Of a DNA stretch of 33,456 bases, positions 23,548 to 32,254 are shown piece after piece. Made by a program: the position numbers and the translations under genes. The DNA is taken from contig CAAEAE010000104.1 of assembly GCA_900753715.1 (NCBI GenBank), forward strand, positions 1 through 33,456, written 5' to 3'. This stretch comes from an uncultured Roseburia sp. Lineage in GTDB: Bacteria > Bacillota_A > Clostridia > Lachnospirales > Lachnospiraceae. Position 1 is the first letter of the stretch; every line of letters starts with the position of its first letter. A model generated the notes under the pieces. That model saw only the letters and a list, made by a program, of their open reading frames with translations. It ran no database searches and was not told where the DNA came from.

Positions 23548-24216
23548 TTATCGGATAGCCCCGTCTTCCATTTCCATAATCACATCGTAAAGCGTATCTG
23601 CCTTCGCTACAATCATACCGGCGGTCTCCTCATCCGGCTGCGACAAATCCGGCACCATAACAGTCTTAATTCCGGCACTCACCGCAGAGCGGACTCCATT
23701 GGGCGAATCCTCAATCGCAAGGCAGTCCCCCGGCGCCTCCCCAATCTGTTCACATGCATACAGATAAATATCCGGCTGTGGCTTGCCGTTTTCAACCATC
23801 GTTGCACAGACTACCTTATCAAACCGGTCATACACGCCTATCTGTGTCAGATAATCCTTCGTCCGCACCGGATCTGTAGCAGTTGCCACTGCCGCTTTGA
23901 TGTTTCTGCCACGAAGATAATCGAGCATTTCATCGACACCCGGTTTCTTCTCGATTCCGTGTGCCTTGATATGCTCACGCATGAGTTCTTTTCTCCGCTC
24001 TCTGATACTCCAATAGGCAAATTTATCCCCAAATATTCCCTGTAAATAGGGTTCCGCATATTTTCCTGCCAGACTGCGAATCGAGAGTGCCTGCTCGTTT
24101 GTCATCTCAAATCCGGCTTCCGCTGCCGCCTGCCGCCAGTATTTATTCAGCCATTTCTCTGTGTCAATCAAAACCCCATCCATGTCAAAAATCACCGCTT
24201 TGACCATACATACCAT
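23548..24216 (-). CDS. HAD-family phosphatase/phosphoglucomutase-like
   Basis: 222 residues. Motif I FDMDGVLID (nucleophile and helper Asp) sits at the N-terminus, a four-helix cap follows, motif II is VATAT (around 115), the motif III lysine is in GKPQPDIY, and motif IV is AIEDSPNGVRSA. This matches the beta-phosphoglucomutase/GPH-type group of HAD hydrolases; the phosphosugar substrate cannot be read from sequence. ATG 24216 and ATG 24207 both fit AAAGGAG (five and about nine bases). It begins five bases after the histidine kinase stop, so it is likely the third gene of the regulator operon. Confidence 0.88.
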   Translation of the reverse strand: MVCMVKAVIFDMDGVLIDTEKWLNKYWRQAAAEAGFEMTNEQALSIRSLAGKYAEPYLQGIFGDKFAYWSIRERRKELMREHIKAHGIEKKPGVDEMLDYLRGRNIKAAVATATDPVRTKDYLTQIGVYDRFDKVVCATMVENGKPQPDIYLYACEQIGEAPGDCLAIEDSPNGVRSAVSAGIKTVMVPDLSQPDEETAGMIVAKADTLYDVIMEMEDGAIR

Positions 24217-24221
24217 CTCCT

Positions 24222-26228
24222 TTATGCTTCCGTATAAAGCGGAAATACCATCGTTGCAATAAACAAATCCCCGTCAACCGTAATCTTAAATTCGCCCCCC
24301 ATAAGTCCGGTCAGGTTCTTGGCAATCGAAAGTCCAAGACCGCTGCCTTCGGTCGTGCGTGAGGAATCCCCTCTGGTAAAACGTTCCGTCAAATCCCCTG
24401 CATTGCTGTTTTCCTGTGCTAAGGAACGCTCGGACACATTCCGGATAGAAAATACCGCCCGTCCGTCCTTCGCCATGACTTCCACGTAAACACGCGTTTT
24501 TTCAAGCGCATATTTCGCCACATTGTTATAAAGGTTCTCCACCGCCCGGTAAAGCTGCCTGCCGTCTGCATAGATAAACACCGCCGACTTCGGAAGCTTT
24601 GTCACGATAGTAAGCTCCTTCGTCTCAAACTTCTCGTTAAATTCCCCTCCGGTCTGGTAGACTAACTCCACAATATCAATCTTTTGCATATCGAGCTTGA
24701 TATTACCCGAGCTGATACGCGACGCTTCCACCAAATCCATCGTAAGCTGCTTTAAGCGCTGTGACTTCTCATCTATGATTTCGATATAACTGCGTGCACG
24801 CTCATTTTCGATATCCTCCATCCGAAGCAGGTTTACATAATTAATGATGGACGTGAGCGGTGTCTTGATGTCGTGCGAGACGTTTGTAATCAAATCTGCC
24901 TTCATCCGCTCGTTTTTCGTATTGTCATCAACGACACGCAGAAGTCCGGCTCCGATATCGTTAATCGTCTCTGCAAGCCTGCGGTTTTCCCCGTGCAGCT
25001 CGTCCAAATCAATTTTCTCTGTAAGCGCACCCTCTCTGATATGCTCAACACCGCTTAAAATCCGGTACTGTTCGACCGCTTCCCGCAGGATGAAATATGC
25101 TTCCACACCACAGAACACCAATAAAAGCACCAGCGCAGCCACTTTCCTGTAATAAAACGCCCCCATCGCCAGAATAAAGCAGACTATCATGTGGATTCCA
25201 AACAGCACCAAAACCCGCACCGTCACCGTCCGCTCACGAAACGTCTTGCCGATTCCCCGGCAGAGCCAGCAGGCAAGGCTGTTTTGCCACATAACTTCCG
25301 CCTTCATGCGGCGCACCATGCTCAGATAAAAAATAAGGAATGCGGTATCCAATACGAAACTGACCGTACCGTATGCAACCAGAAGTCCCGACACATTCCA
25401 CGTCCGGTTATTGACATGGCTGACTAAAAGTACAAGTTCCACTGCAATCAACAGAAATACCGCAATGACAATTTCGGTCTTTACCTTATCAATCCAGCTT
25501 AGATGGATGCCTTCCTCGCCTTCCCGGTGTCCCGCCGCAATCGTCAGATACACCAGTGTGAGAATCCATCCAATCAGGCTGATAAATGCTCCTACGACAC
25601 TGATTTTTACCCATGGATGCAGCTTCACATACTCATTATTCGCATCGTATAAATCATCCTGCGCCGTAAAATCGGTATCAACGCCGATGATTAACACCAC
25701 ATTCTCAAGCGGCCAGTACATCTGATTATTATAGCTTCCAAAAAAGCTGTCCGCCAGCCCGGAAATGTTGGTGGAAAAGGTTTTTTCTTCCATGTCATAG
25801 ATGAGGTAATTTCCCATGTTTTTTGCCTCATATGTGACTGTCTGGGTATCAAAATCCTGATAGTTTTCCCTGTCCGGCTGGTTGGTGTACCACTCTCCGT
25901 CCAACTTGTACCAGTAGCAGAAATTCGTCTCCTTCTGCTGAAATTCATTGTCGTATTGCAGGTATATTTTTTCCTCTTCCGCACCGCGTCTGCTGCCCTT
26001 CTTCATCAGATGAAGGTATTCGCTTAAATCCCGGCATTTTTGCTCCATGCAGTTTGTGTAATACCCGGATTTTACGAATTCATCCGTCCCAATATCTGTA
26101 AATCCAGGAATATTGCGGTCAATCAGTGCTGTCAAAAGAAATACGCTGACGGTGAGAACTATGGTAAAAAACTGATGCAGTATCATTCCGGTCAGTTTTG
26201 CTGCATACGTATAAGTATTTTTTTCCAT
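24222..26228 (-). CDS. Sensor histidine kinase, multi-pass
   Basis: 668 residues. One N-terminal membrane helix (14-35), an extracytoplasmic domain (about 37-205), then five hydrophobic segments (207-232, 252-271, 279-304, 336-359, 363-380), a HAMP-like linker, and a cytoplasmic kinase core. The phosphoacceptor is H452 in NVSHDIKTPLTSIINY; the N box is at RAVENLYNNVAKYA (561-574) and the G box at GSGLGLSIA (628-636). It is of the VanS/BaeS-like type common in Clostridia, with an unusually large membrane part. The ATG lies three bases after the response regulator stop, indicating coupling. The signal is unknown; the sensor domain has aromatic and Asp-rich stretches but no domain I recognise. 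Confidence 0.93.
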   Translation of the reverse strand: MEKNTYTYAAKLTGMILHQFFTIVLTVSVFLLTALIDRNIPGFTDIGTDEFVKSGYYTNCMEQKCRDLSEYLHLMKKGSRRGAEEEKIYLQYDNEFQQKETNFCYWYKLDGEWYTNQPDRENYQDFDTQTVTYEAKNMGNYLIYDMEEKTFSTNISGLADSFFGSYNNQMYWPLENVVLIIGVDTDFTAQDDLYDANNEYVKLHPWVKISVVGAFISLIGWILTLVYLTIAAGHREGEEGIHLSWIDKVKTEIVIAVFLLIAVELVLLVSHVNNRTWNVSGLLVAYGTVSFVLDTAFLIFYLSMVRRMKAEVMWQNSLACWLCRGIGKTFRERTVTVRVLVLFGIHMIVCFILAMGAFYYRKVAALVLLLVFCGVEAYFILREAVEQYRILSGVEHIREGALTEKIDLDELHGENRRLAETINDIGAGLLRVVDDNTKNERMKADLITNVSHDIKTPLTSIINYVNLLRMEDIENERARSYIEIIDEKSQRLKQLTMDLVEASRISSGNIKLDMQKIDIVELVYQTGGEFNEKFETKELTIVTKLPKSAVFIYADGRQLYRAVENLYNNVAKYALEKTRVYVEVMAKDGRAVFSIRNVSERSLAQENSNAGDLTERFTRGDSSRTTEGSGLGLSIAKNLTGLMGGEFKITVDGDLFIATMVFPLYTEA

Positions 26229-26231
26229 ATG

Positions 26232-26930
26232 TTATCTCTCGCTTTTTTCTACTTTATAGCCAACGCCCCACACTACCTTTAAGTAGCGCGGCTCCTTCGG
26301 GTTAATCTCAATCTTCTCACGGATATGCCGGATATGCACGGCAACCGTATTATCCGCGCCAATGGCATCCTCATTCCAGATACTCTCATAAATCTGGTTG
26401 ATGGAATACACCTTTCCCTGATTTTTCACTAAAAGCAGCAAAATGTTGTATTCAATCGGCGTCAGTTTCACCTGCTCACCATCCACGGTAACTTCTTTCA
26501 AATCATCATTGATGGAGAGTCCGCCCACCGTATAGACTGCATCACTTCCCTCTGCCACGTTGCCAAGCTGTGTATACCGTCTGAGCTGTGATTTTACACG
26601 CGCCACCAGCTCTAACGGGTTAAACGGCTTCTCCACATAATCGTCCGCACCGATATTAAGTCCAAGAATTTTATCCGAATCTTCTGTTTTTGCGGACAAA
26701 ATAATAATCGGAATACTGCTTTCCTCACGAATTTTAAGTGTCGCACGGATTCCATCGAGACGCGGCATCATCACATCCATAATTAAGAGATGCACTTCTT
26801 CTTTCTTTAAAATCTCTATTGCTTCTTCCCCGTCATATGCTTTGAGCACATGAAATCCTTCCTGCTGTAAATAGATGTCAATCGCCTCTACGATTTCCCT
26901 GTCATCATCGCACACTAATATGGTCTGCAT
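26232..26930 (-). CDS. OmpR/VanR-type response regulator
   Basis: 232 residues: a receiver domain with acidic pair D8/D9, phosphoacceptor D52 (LLIMDVMMP), S79 and K101 (VEKPFNP), and a C-terminal winged-helix DNA-binding domain (about 132-230) with LTPIEYNILLLLVKNQGKV and VAVHIRHIREKIE. It activates or represses genes after phosphorylation by the adjacent kinase. GGGAGGAAG precedes the ATG. Its promoter carries a CACTGTA/TACAGTG inverted repeat just downstream of the -10 box, consistent with autoregulation, which is inference. Confidence 0.95.
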   Translation of the reverse strand: MQTILVCDDDREIVEAIDIYLQQEGFHVLKAYDGEEAIEILKKEEVHLLIMDVMMPRLDGIRATLKIREESSIPIIILSAKTEDSDKILGLNIGADDYVEKPFNPLELVARVKSQLRRYTQLGNVAEGSDAVYTVGGLSINDDLKEVTVDGEQVKLTPIEYNILLLLVKNQGKVYSINQIYESIWNEDAIGADNTVAVHIRHIREKIEINPKEPRYLKVVWGVGYKVEKSER

Positions 26931-26961
26931 CTATCTTCCTCCCATCCGGCGGGTTCCGCCT

Positions 26962-27017
26962 CACTGTACTAATTCGTCTATTACAGTGTATTTTAGCAGG
27001 AAAATCTGAACAGTCAT
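26962..27017 (-). promoter_or_regulatory. Promoter and operator-like repeat of the two-component operon
   Basis: On minus: ATGACT (27017-27012), 16 bases, TAAAAT (26995-26990) preceded by TGC (extended -10). Immediately downstream, CACTGTA and TACAGTG (plus 26962-26968 and 26982-26988) form an inverted repeat with a 13-base gap across the start region. Confidence 0.6.
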
Positions 27018-27050
27018 AGTGGGTATTTCTTAATTTATTTTTAAATATGG

Positions 27051-27488
27051 CTACTTTTTGCCCTGCATCTTTCTTTCATCCTCTATTTCACTGAGTGAAT
27101 CGATAAGTTTTTTGCAATATTCCATGCGTTCCTCATATGTCATGCGATTCCACTCATCCTGCTCCTTCTTCTGATGCAGTGCAAGCAGTACCCATCCGAG
27201 AATCGTAATCCCATCGATGATGAGGTACATCAGAAAAATATTATAGATTCTTCCAGTGACAAAGATAATTCCATAAAAAATAAAGGCAGGGTTCAAAAGC
27301 AGCACTGAGACATAAGACATAATATCTGTCGATGTCCCCGTATATACAAACATCCAGTCGTGATTCGTTCTTTGCCCGTAAAAAGAGTCGTACCTATGAA
27401 GCATCCCTGCTCCCCTCTTAAGTTCCCGGTTTCTCCGACGACGTTCTTTGCGTTCCCTGCGCTTTTGTTCCCTGTCTTTTGGTTCCAT
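27051..27488 (-). CDS. Small membrane protein of unknown function
   Basis: 145 residues, no family recognised. A strongly basic N-terminus (DREQKRRERKERRRRNRELKR) is followed by two hydrophobic segments (about 56-78 and 83-104) and a charged C-terminus (NRMTYEERMEYCKKLIDSLSEIEDE). The basic run suggests the N-terminus stays in the cytoplasm and may contact RNA or membrane lipid. AGGGGG lies before the ATG. The gene stands alone, with a promoter overlapped by an inverted repeat (27508-27536). Confidence 0.75.
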   Translation of the reverse strand: MEPKDREQKRRERKERRRRNRELKRGAGMLHRYDSFYGQRTNHDWMFVYTGTSTDIMSYVSVLLLNPAFIFYGIIFVTGRIYNIFLMYLIIDGITILGWVLLALHQKKEQDEWNRMTYEERMEYCKKLIDSLSEIEDERKMQGKK

Positions 27489-27507
27489 ACTAATCCCCCT
27501 GTTTTAT

Positions 27508-27536
27508 ATACTACATCTGTTATTGTAGTATTCTAA
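27508..27536 (-). promoter_or_regulatory. Promoter overlapped by an inverted repeat
   Basis: ATACTACA (27508-27515), eight bases, TGTAGTAT (27524-27531). On minus the candidate boxes are TTAGAA (27536-27531), 17 bases, TAGTAT (27513-27508), so the repeat covers the spacer and the -10. The CTACA/TGTAG half-sites recall operators of small winged-helix repressors. Confidence 0.5.
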
Positions 27537-27571
27537 CACGGGTGTTTTTTTATTACAACTACATTTTTCAA

Positions 27572-28348
27572 TTATTCAAAGAATTTTCTTAAAAATCCGG
27601 AATTTTTCTCTGGTTTTTTCTCCGTTTTCTCGTTTTCTCCTTCTTTCCACTTAAAATATTCCGCATCCAGATTCACGTTTACCTCTGCCTGCACCGCTTC
27701 CTTTGGCGTCTCCTCATTCTGCTCTTCCTGCTCTCCCGCTTCCTCTTCCAACGGGATGCCTGCCTTCTCAAAATATTCCGCATTCACACGGATTTCCGGT
27801 TTCACCCCAGCATAAGGAGACGGCTCCCCCACGTGCTTTTCTTTTTCCTGCTCTTTTTTAATCTGCTTATTGCGCTCCTCAATCAGCTTTAAGTATTTGT
27901 CGGTATCGACAAGGTCCTCTAAATGTCCCTTCAAATCAAACTGGTCGCTTCTGACATACTCCTGCTGTTTTTTGAGTTCCTCATCCATTTTGTCATAGAC
28001 TTCACGGACAGAATCCGTCGCCTTCTGCATAATCTGCTGAACGCGCTGCAATGCTTCGTTTGTATACATGACAGATGCCGCATAGACATCTTCCGCCTTC
28101 CTGCTTGCATCCCAGACGATTTCCTCGCCGCGTTTTTTCGCTTCCCGCTCTGCTTTGTCCCGGCTCTGCTTCGTCAGCTCATGTTCATCCATAATCTCAT
28201 AGATGCAGTGTGTCAGACGGTTCAAAAGCTCAAGCACCTTTTTTTTATCCACAATAATACGGTTTGTTTCCGGATCATACACTTCGCTTTTGGCAAACAA
28301 AAGAAGAAGCTCACGTACTACCTGCTCTGTCTTGTCCTGCGCGCTCAT
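27572..28348 (-). CDS. Coiled-coil cytoplasmic protein
   Basis: 258 residues. Residues 1-60 form a compact start (VVRELLLLFAKSEVYDPETNRIIVDKKKVLELLNRL); about 60-175 is a long heptad-like coiled coil (DKAEREAKKRGEEIVWDASRK). The C-terminal third is acidic and carries two copies of a short motif, NAEYFEK and DAEYFKW, before an amphipathic end GFLRKFFE that could touch the membrane. The pattern resembles DivIVA-type or ATP-synthase-stalk-like coils without clear homology. AGGAGAG precedes the ATG, 13 bases after the nucleotidase stop, so it is the second gene of that operon. Function unknown. Confidence 0.75.
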   Translation of the reverse strand: MSAQDKTEQVVRELLLLFAKSEVYDPETNRIIVDKKKVLELLNRLTHCIYEIMDEHELTKQSRDKAEREAKKRGEEIVWDASRKAEDVYAASVMYTNEALQRVQQIMQKATDSVREVYDKMDEELKKQQEYVRSDQFDLKGHLEDLVDTDKYLKLIEERNKQIKKEQEKEKHVGEPSPYAGVKPEIRVNAEYFEKAGIPLEEEAGEQEEQNEETPKEAVQAEVNVNLDAEYFKWKEGENEKTEKKPEKNSGFLRKFFE

Positions 28349-28361
28349 TATCTCTCTCCTG

Positions 28362-30344
28362 TTAATGCTTTCTCGTTCTCTTTTTTCTGAGGTGTTTTAT
28401 CAATTTTACCACTAACACTACTAAGAGCACAACTATTAAAAGCAAAACGATGAAGATTATTACAATTGCAATCGCATATCCGCTCGGATTTCTTAAGAGG
28501 TCGCCAAGATTTTTGCTGTCCTCGACCACTTTTCTTCCGTCCGGGCTGCGATAAGACTCCGGTACATCTGCAATCCCGTCTCCGTCCGTATCTTCAAAGG
28601 ATTCCATATATTCGGCAATTGCCGCCCATGCCTTTAACTCTTTTCCATCTTCAAGTACAATTGCATCCTCAAGGTCTTCGATGACAGTTCCGTCCGCCCA
28701 CTTTGGCTGGAGGGAAAGCAATCCGTAGGACATATCCGTGACGGCTCCAAGCATCTGTGCACTGTAGAGGTCTGCCACCACGCGGTAAAGTTTGTCATCC
28801 TCAAGCTCCTTACGGCTTCCGTCCGCCGTCCGCAGCCAGACATCCGTCACCTTATTTAAAATCATCCGGTGTGGGTTGTAGGAAAAGCACAGCCCGCTCG
28901 TATAAAGTCTTGCAGTTGTCATGTAATCGGATATGGACGCATCGATTTCTGCGGCAGTTTTTAATTCTTTTCCGGTCAGATAAACGCTCACAAGCGGATA
29001 TCCCGGCACGCCGTCACGTCCGATTCCAAGGGAGAAGGAGTTAAACACATCCTCCACCGTGATGTCCCCTGTCGTGTAGGTATCCCGCACAGTTCCACTT
29101 GGTACAACCGCCATATCCACCGGCACGCCGTCATAATCCGAAGCATTCGTCACCGCATAGACATAGGCATCCGAAAGAATATTTCCGAGATTATGCTCGG
29201 TGTGCTCTGCCTCTAAGTCCTTCTGTTTGTCAAATTCGATGGTATTTTCTGCAAGCACGGTATCGCGTGTATAGCCAAACTGCGACAGATACCCCTCATT
29301 TACCGATGCCATAAATTCTGCAATCCGCTCCGCAACCGCCGCATTTTCCGCAATCGAATCCGTCACCGGAAGCAGCTCATAGGACTCCATGCTCCATCTT
29401 CCGTCTTCTTTTTGCACCATATGCAGCGAACCAAGATATTTGCCATACTCTCCGGCGGACACAATATACGTATTGCCGTGAACAATCGGCGTGTCAATCC
29501 TGGTATGCGTGTGTCCGCTGATAATCAAATCCAGCTCCGGCACGGCTTTTGCCAGAATCTCGTCCTCGGACTTGCTCTCATCCTCCCATGTTCCGCTGTG
29601 GGAAACGCACAGAATCATGTCAGCGTCTTCGTTCTGCTCAATCTCTTTTACCGTGTCGCGCACCGCATCCACCGGCTCTTTGAATAACAGCTCACAGGTA
29701 GGCGCACAGGCAAGGGAATCCTTGCCGAAAACACCGATAACAGCAATCTTCACATCACCTTTCTGTAACATGATGTAGTCCTTGACGCCATAGGTCTCAA
29801 ACGCATCTTTTATCTGCTGCTGTCCCTCTGTCAGCCCTTCCGCTTCCATCGTCTCCCAGTCGACGTTACACAACACCATCTGCGGCACCTGCTCTCCGCT
29901 TGCCGCTGCCGCTTCCAACATCCGCGCAAGTCCGCCGGAACGATAGTCAAACTCATGGTTTCCAAGCGTTGTCACCTCGCTGTCCAGCGCACCGAGCATC
30001 CGAAGCTCCGCCGCATCCGTCTCATAGATTGTCTGGACAAGCGTTCCCATGGAAAAATCTCCCGCATCCACTACAAGCGTCTCTGCATCTTTTTCCTTCT
30101 GTTCCTCAATCAGCGTACGAATCCTTGCAAAGCCTCCGACTTCCTGCTCCGTGTCATCTACAACCGTCCGGAAACTCTCCAGATGTGAGTGCGTGTCATG
30201 CGTAAACATCACACTCAGTTCTTTGGCGCCTGACGCAGCATACGCGTTTTTCCCCGGAAAGCACATTGCTCCGACAAGAACCGCTCCGGTGAGCATCAGT
30301 GATAATGCTCCCGCGAGTTTTCCTCGAAATCCGTTTTTCTGCAT
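28362..30344 (-). CDS. Surface-anchored 5'-nucleotidase/UshA-family phosphoesterase
   Basis: 660 residues. A signal peptide (to about AYA-A, 35-37) is followed by a calcineurin-like phosphoesterase domain with metal ligands in FTHDTHSH (D50, H52), VVDAGDFSMG (D93 or D96), LGNHEFDY (N129, H130), SHSGTW and SGHTHTRI, then a 5'-nucleotidase C domain. Near the C-terminus, EDTDGDGIADVP is a Ca-binding-loop-like motif, followed by a membrane helix and a basic tail (KLIKHLRKKRTRKH) that anchors it outside the cell. It probably hydrolyses extracellular nucleotides, sugar nucleotides or cyclic nucleotides. The start at 30344 is chosen over 30392 for AGGGGG six bases upstream and a clean signal peptide. 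Confidence 0.92.
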   Translation of the reverse strand: MQKNGFRGKLAGALSLMLTGAVLVGAMCFPGKNAYAASGAKELSVMFTHDTHSHLESFRTVVDDTEQEVGGFARIRTLIEEQKEKDAETLVVDAGDFSMGTLVQTIYETDAAELRMLGALDSEVTTLGNHEFDYRSGGLARMLEAAAASGEQVPQMVLCNVDWETMEAEGLTEGQQQIKDAFETYGVKDYIMLQKGDVKIAVIGVFGKDSLACAPTCELLFKEPVDAVRDTVKEIEQNEDADMILCVSHSGTWEDESKSEDEILAKAVPELDLIISGHTHTRIDTPIVHGNTYIVSAGEYGKYLGSLHMVQKEDGRWSMESYELLPVTDSIAENAAVAERIAEFMASVNEGYLSQFGYTRDTVLAENTIEFDKQKDLEAEHTEHNLGNILSDAYVYAVTNASDYDGVPVDMAVVPSGTVRDTYTTGDITVEDVFNSFSLGIGRDGVPGYPLVSVYLTGKELKTAAEIDASISDYMTTARLYTSGLCFSYNPHRMILNKVTDVWLRTADGSRKELEDDKLYRVVADLYSAQMLGAVTDMSYGLLSLQPKWADGTVIEDLEDAIVLEDGKELKAWAAIAEYMESFEDTDGDGIADVPESYRSPDGRKVVEDSKNLGDLLRNPSGYAIAIVIIFIVLLLIVVLLVVLVVKLIKHLRKKRTRKH

Positions 30345-30354
30345 AAAAATACCC

Positions 30355-30419
30355 CCTGTTTTCATGTTTTTTTGGATATATTTTACATACATTTTACATG
30401 AAAACAGGAGGATTGTAAA
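30355..30419 (-). promoter_or_regulatory. Promoter with long inverted repeat upstream of the nucleotidase
   Basis: On minus: TTTACA (30419-30414), 17 bases, TAAAAT (30396-30391). A perfect 12-bp inverted repeat has one arm in the promoter spacer (plus CATGAAAACAGG, 30397-30408) and the other at the ribosome site (plus CCTGTTTTCATG, 30355-30366). One arm is upstream of the expected start, so a DNA-level site is more likely than an RNA hairpin. Confidence 0.55.
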
Positions 30420-30444
30420 GTTTTAACTATTCGTCTCCATACCG

Positions 30445-31404
30445 TTATCTTATACAGATATACACCAGATATACAGCATAAATCACAAGCATGACGGCTC
30501 CTTCCATACGGCGGATTTCCTGCTTGCTCCATGCAAAAATCCATACCAGAACGCTCATCGCAATCAGTAAAATCACATCAATCAGGTTTTCCATAATGAG
30601 TGTGACCGGACTTATCACGGCTGCCACACCAAGAATCAGAAGGATGTTAAAGATGTTAGAACCGATAACATTTCCAAGTGCCATGTCCACTTCGTTCTTC
30701 TTCGCTGCCACAATTGAGGTGACAAGCTCCGGCAGGCTTGTTCCGAGTGCTACAATTGTAAGTCCGATTAAGTTCTGACTGAGTCCAAATCCTGCTGCAA
30801 TCGTGGATGCTCCGTCTACGACAAAGTCTCCGCCAAATTTGATTGCGATGATTCCGCCGAGAATGTATACCACGCATTTCCATACCGGAAGGACTTTGAT
30901 TTCCTCTGCCTCTTCCTCAAGGATTTTCTCTCCGCCCTCGCGCGCCTTTAATGCGTTGCGAATCATATAAGCAAGGAATCCTGCAAACAGGACACAGAAA
31001 ATGATACCGTCCACACGTCCAAGCGTCATTCCAATATAGCCAAACACGCAAAGCAGGATGGCACAGAGAATGGAAAATGGGAATTCTCTTTTTAAGGTTC
31101 CCTTATCCACAGCAAGCGGCGTAAATAGTGCACACGCTCCACAAACCACCATCAGGTTAAAAATATTAGAGCCGACTGCATTGCTGACCGCAAGCGCATT
31201 GTTTCCTGACATGGATGCGGTAACGCTGACCGCAAGCTCCGGCAGGCTCGTCCCCATCGCAACGATTGTAAGTCCGATAATAATAGAAGGAACACGCAGG
31301 CGTTTTGCCACGGAAGAGCTTCCCTCCACGAAAAAATCTGCTCCCTTAATCAAAAGCACAAATCCCACTACAAGCAGTACAATTGCAATCAATATTTCTT
31401 TCAT
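30445..31404 (-). CDS. CaCA-family Ca2+(or Mn2+)/Na+ antiporter (YrbG-like)
   Basis: 319 residues in two homologous halves of five helices. Each half carries the ion-binding signature: GTSLPELAVS (51-60) and GTSLPELVTS in the second half, each with SNAVGSNIFN or NVIGSNIFN downstream. The two halves are joined by a charged loop (LKAREGGEKILEEEAEEIK). Members exchange cytosolic Ca2+ for Na+ or H+, and some plant and bacterial relatives carry Mn2+. It begins 18 bases after the mntP stop and so probably shares the riboswitch-controlled transcript, which hints at a manganese role. Confidence 0.93.
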   Translation of the reverse strand: MKEILIAIVLLVVGFVLLIKGADFFVEGSSSVAKRLRVPSIIIGLTIVAMGTSLPELAVSVTASMSGNNALAVSNAVGSNIFNLMVVCGACALFTPLAVDKGTLKREFPFSILCAILLCVFGYIGMTLGRVDGIIFCVLFAGFLAYMIRNALKAREGGEKILEEEAEEIKVLPVWKCVVYILGGIIAIKFGGDFVVDGASTIAAGFGLSQNLIGLTIVALGTSLPELVTSIVAAKKNEVDMALGNVIGSNIFNILLILGVAAVISPVTLIMENLIDVILLIAMSVLVWIFAWSKQEIRRMEGAVMLVIYAVYLVYICIR

Positions 31405-31422
31405 CGTATTTCCCCACTTTCT

Positions 31423-32004
31423 TTAGAATGAAATGATACCTAAATGCTCTAACAATATTTTTACACCAAGCAGTACAAGAATGAGTCCTCCTGCCAGCTC
31501 CGCCTTGTTCTTATAGCGGCTTCCGAAAAAGTTACCGACATAGACACCACCGGTGCTGATAACAAATGTGGTTACGCCAATAATGGAAATCGCCTCCACA
31601 ATCGGGTAATCCAGAAATGCAAATGTGACACCTACTGCCAGTGCATCAATGCTGGTTGCGATGGCAAGCAAAAACATCTCCTTAATGTCAAGTGGCGGAT
31701 CCATCACTTCTACCGCCTCTTCTTCCTCCGGCTTGACTGCTTCCACAATCATTTTTCCACCGATGAAGACAAGCAGTACAAACGCAATCCAGTGATCGAT
31801 ATTGGTAATGTAGCTCTGGAACTGTATTCCGAGTGCCCATCCAATAAACGGCATCAATGCCTGAAATCCACCGAAAAACAGCCCGATTACCAGTGCCTGC
31901 TTCTTGTTGACCTTCCGCATTGCAAGTCCCTTGCAAATGGACACTGCAAATGCGTCCATGGAAAGTCCGATTCCAATCAATAAAAATTCAATAAAAAGTT
32001 CCAT
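31423..32004 (-). CDS. mntP: Manganese efflux pump MntP
   Basis: 193 residues, six membrane helices, exports Mn2+ from the cytoplasm. The two repeats carry the conserved aspartates D17 (GLSMDAFAVSICKGLAM) and D120 (TSIDALAVGVTF), and the central acidic loop KPEEEEAVEV is typical. I start at ATG 32004 with GGAGGG just upstream; the longer frame to 32100 adds 32 hydrophilic residues absent from the family and lies in the leader. The long leader holds a probable manganese riboswitch and terminator. Followed by a CaCA antiporter. Confidence 0.95.
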   Translation of the reverse strand: MELFIEFLLIGIGLSMDAFAVSICKGLAMRKVNKKQALVIGLFFGGFQALMPFIGWALGIQFQSYITNIDHWIAFVLLVFIGGKMIVEAVKPEEEEAVEVMDPPLDIKEMFLLAIATSIDALAVGVTFAFLDYPIVEAISIIGVTTFVISTGGVYVGNFFGSRYKNKAELAGGLILVLLGVKILLEHLGIISF

Positions 32005-32148
32005 AATCCCTCCGCTTCTTAAGTATGCCCGGAATTTCTGTGTGCCCGCACAGTTTTCCGTTTCTTTTTGCAGCCACGCATATGATGATATCAAGAACAA
32101 AAGTGTGCTTCACACACTCCCGCGCTCCAGTTCTATTAATAGCACAGC

Positions 32149-32193
32149 TTTTGTTTTATAGGAAATTGCTATGGAATTTCCTATAAAACAAAA
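32149..32193 (-). repeat. Perfect 19-bp inverted repeat in the mntP leader
   Basis: TTTTGTTTTATAGGAAATT (32149-32167), a seven-base loop, and its exact reverse complement at 32175-32193. On minus it begins within the U-tract of the riboswitch terminator, so the two structures share bases. No T-run follows it on either strand, so it is not itself a normal terminator. Confidence 0.85.
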
Positions 32194-32252
32194 AGACCCA
32201 ATGTATAACAGAGAAAAAGGGATTTTCCCTCTTCCTGTTATACATGAGTCTC
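32184..32252 (-). terminator. Riboswitch expression platform: intrinsic terminator
   Basis: On minus the stem CATGTATAACAG with CTGTTATACAT, plus inner pairing GAAGAGGG with CCCTTTTTC and outer GAGAC with GGTC, is followed by TCTTTTTGTTTT. It lies between the aptamer and mntP, as expected for transcription control. Confidence 0.8.
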
Positions 32253-32254
32253 AC

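Noticed and set aside
32005..32100. 32-residue N-terminal extension of MntP
   Set aside because: Hydrophilic, without a ribosome site, and absent from the family, whereas ATG 32004 has GGAGGG and the standard MntP beginning.
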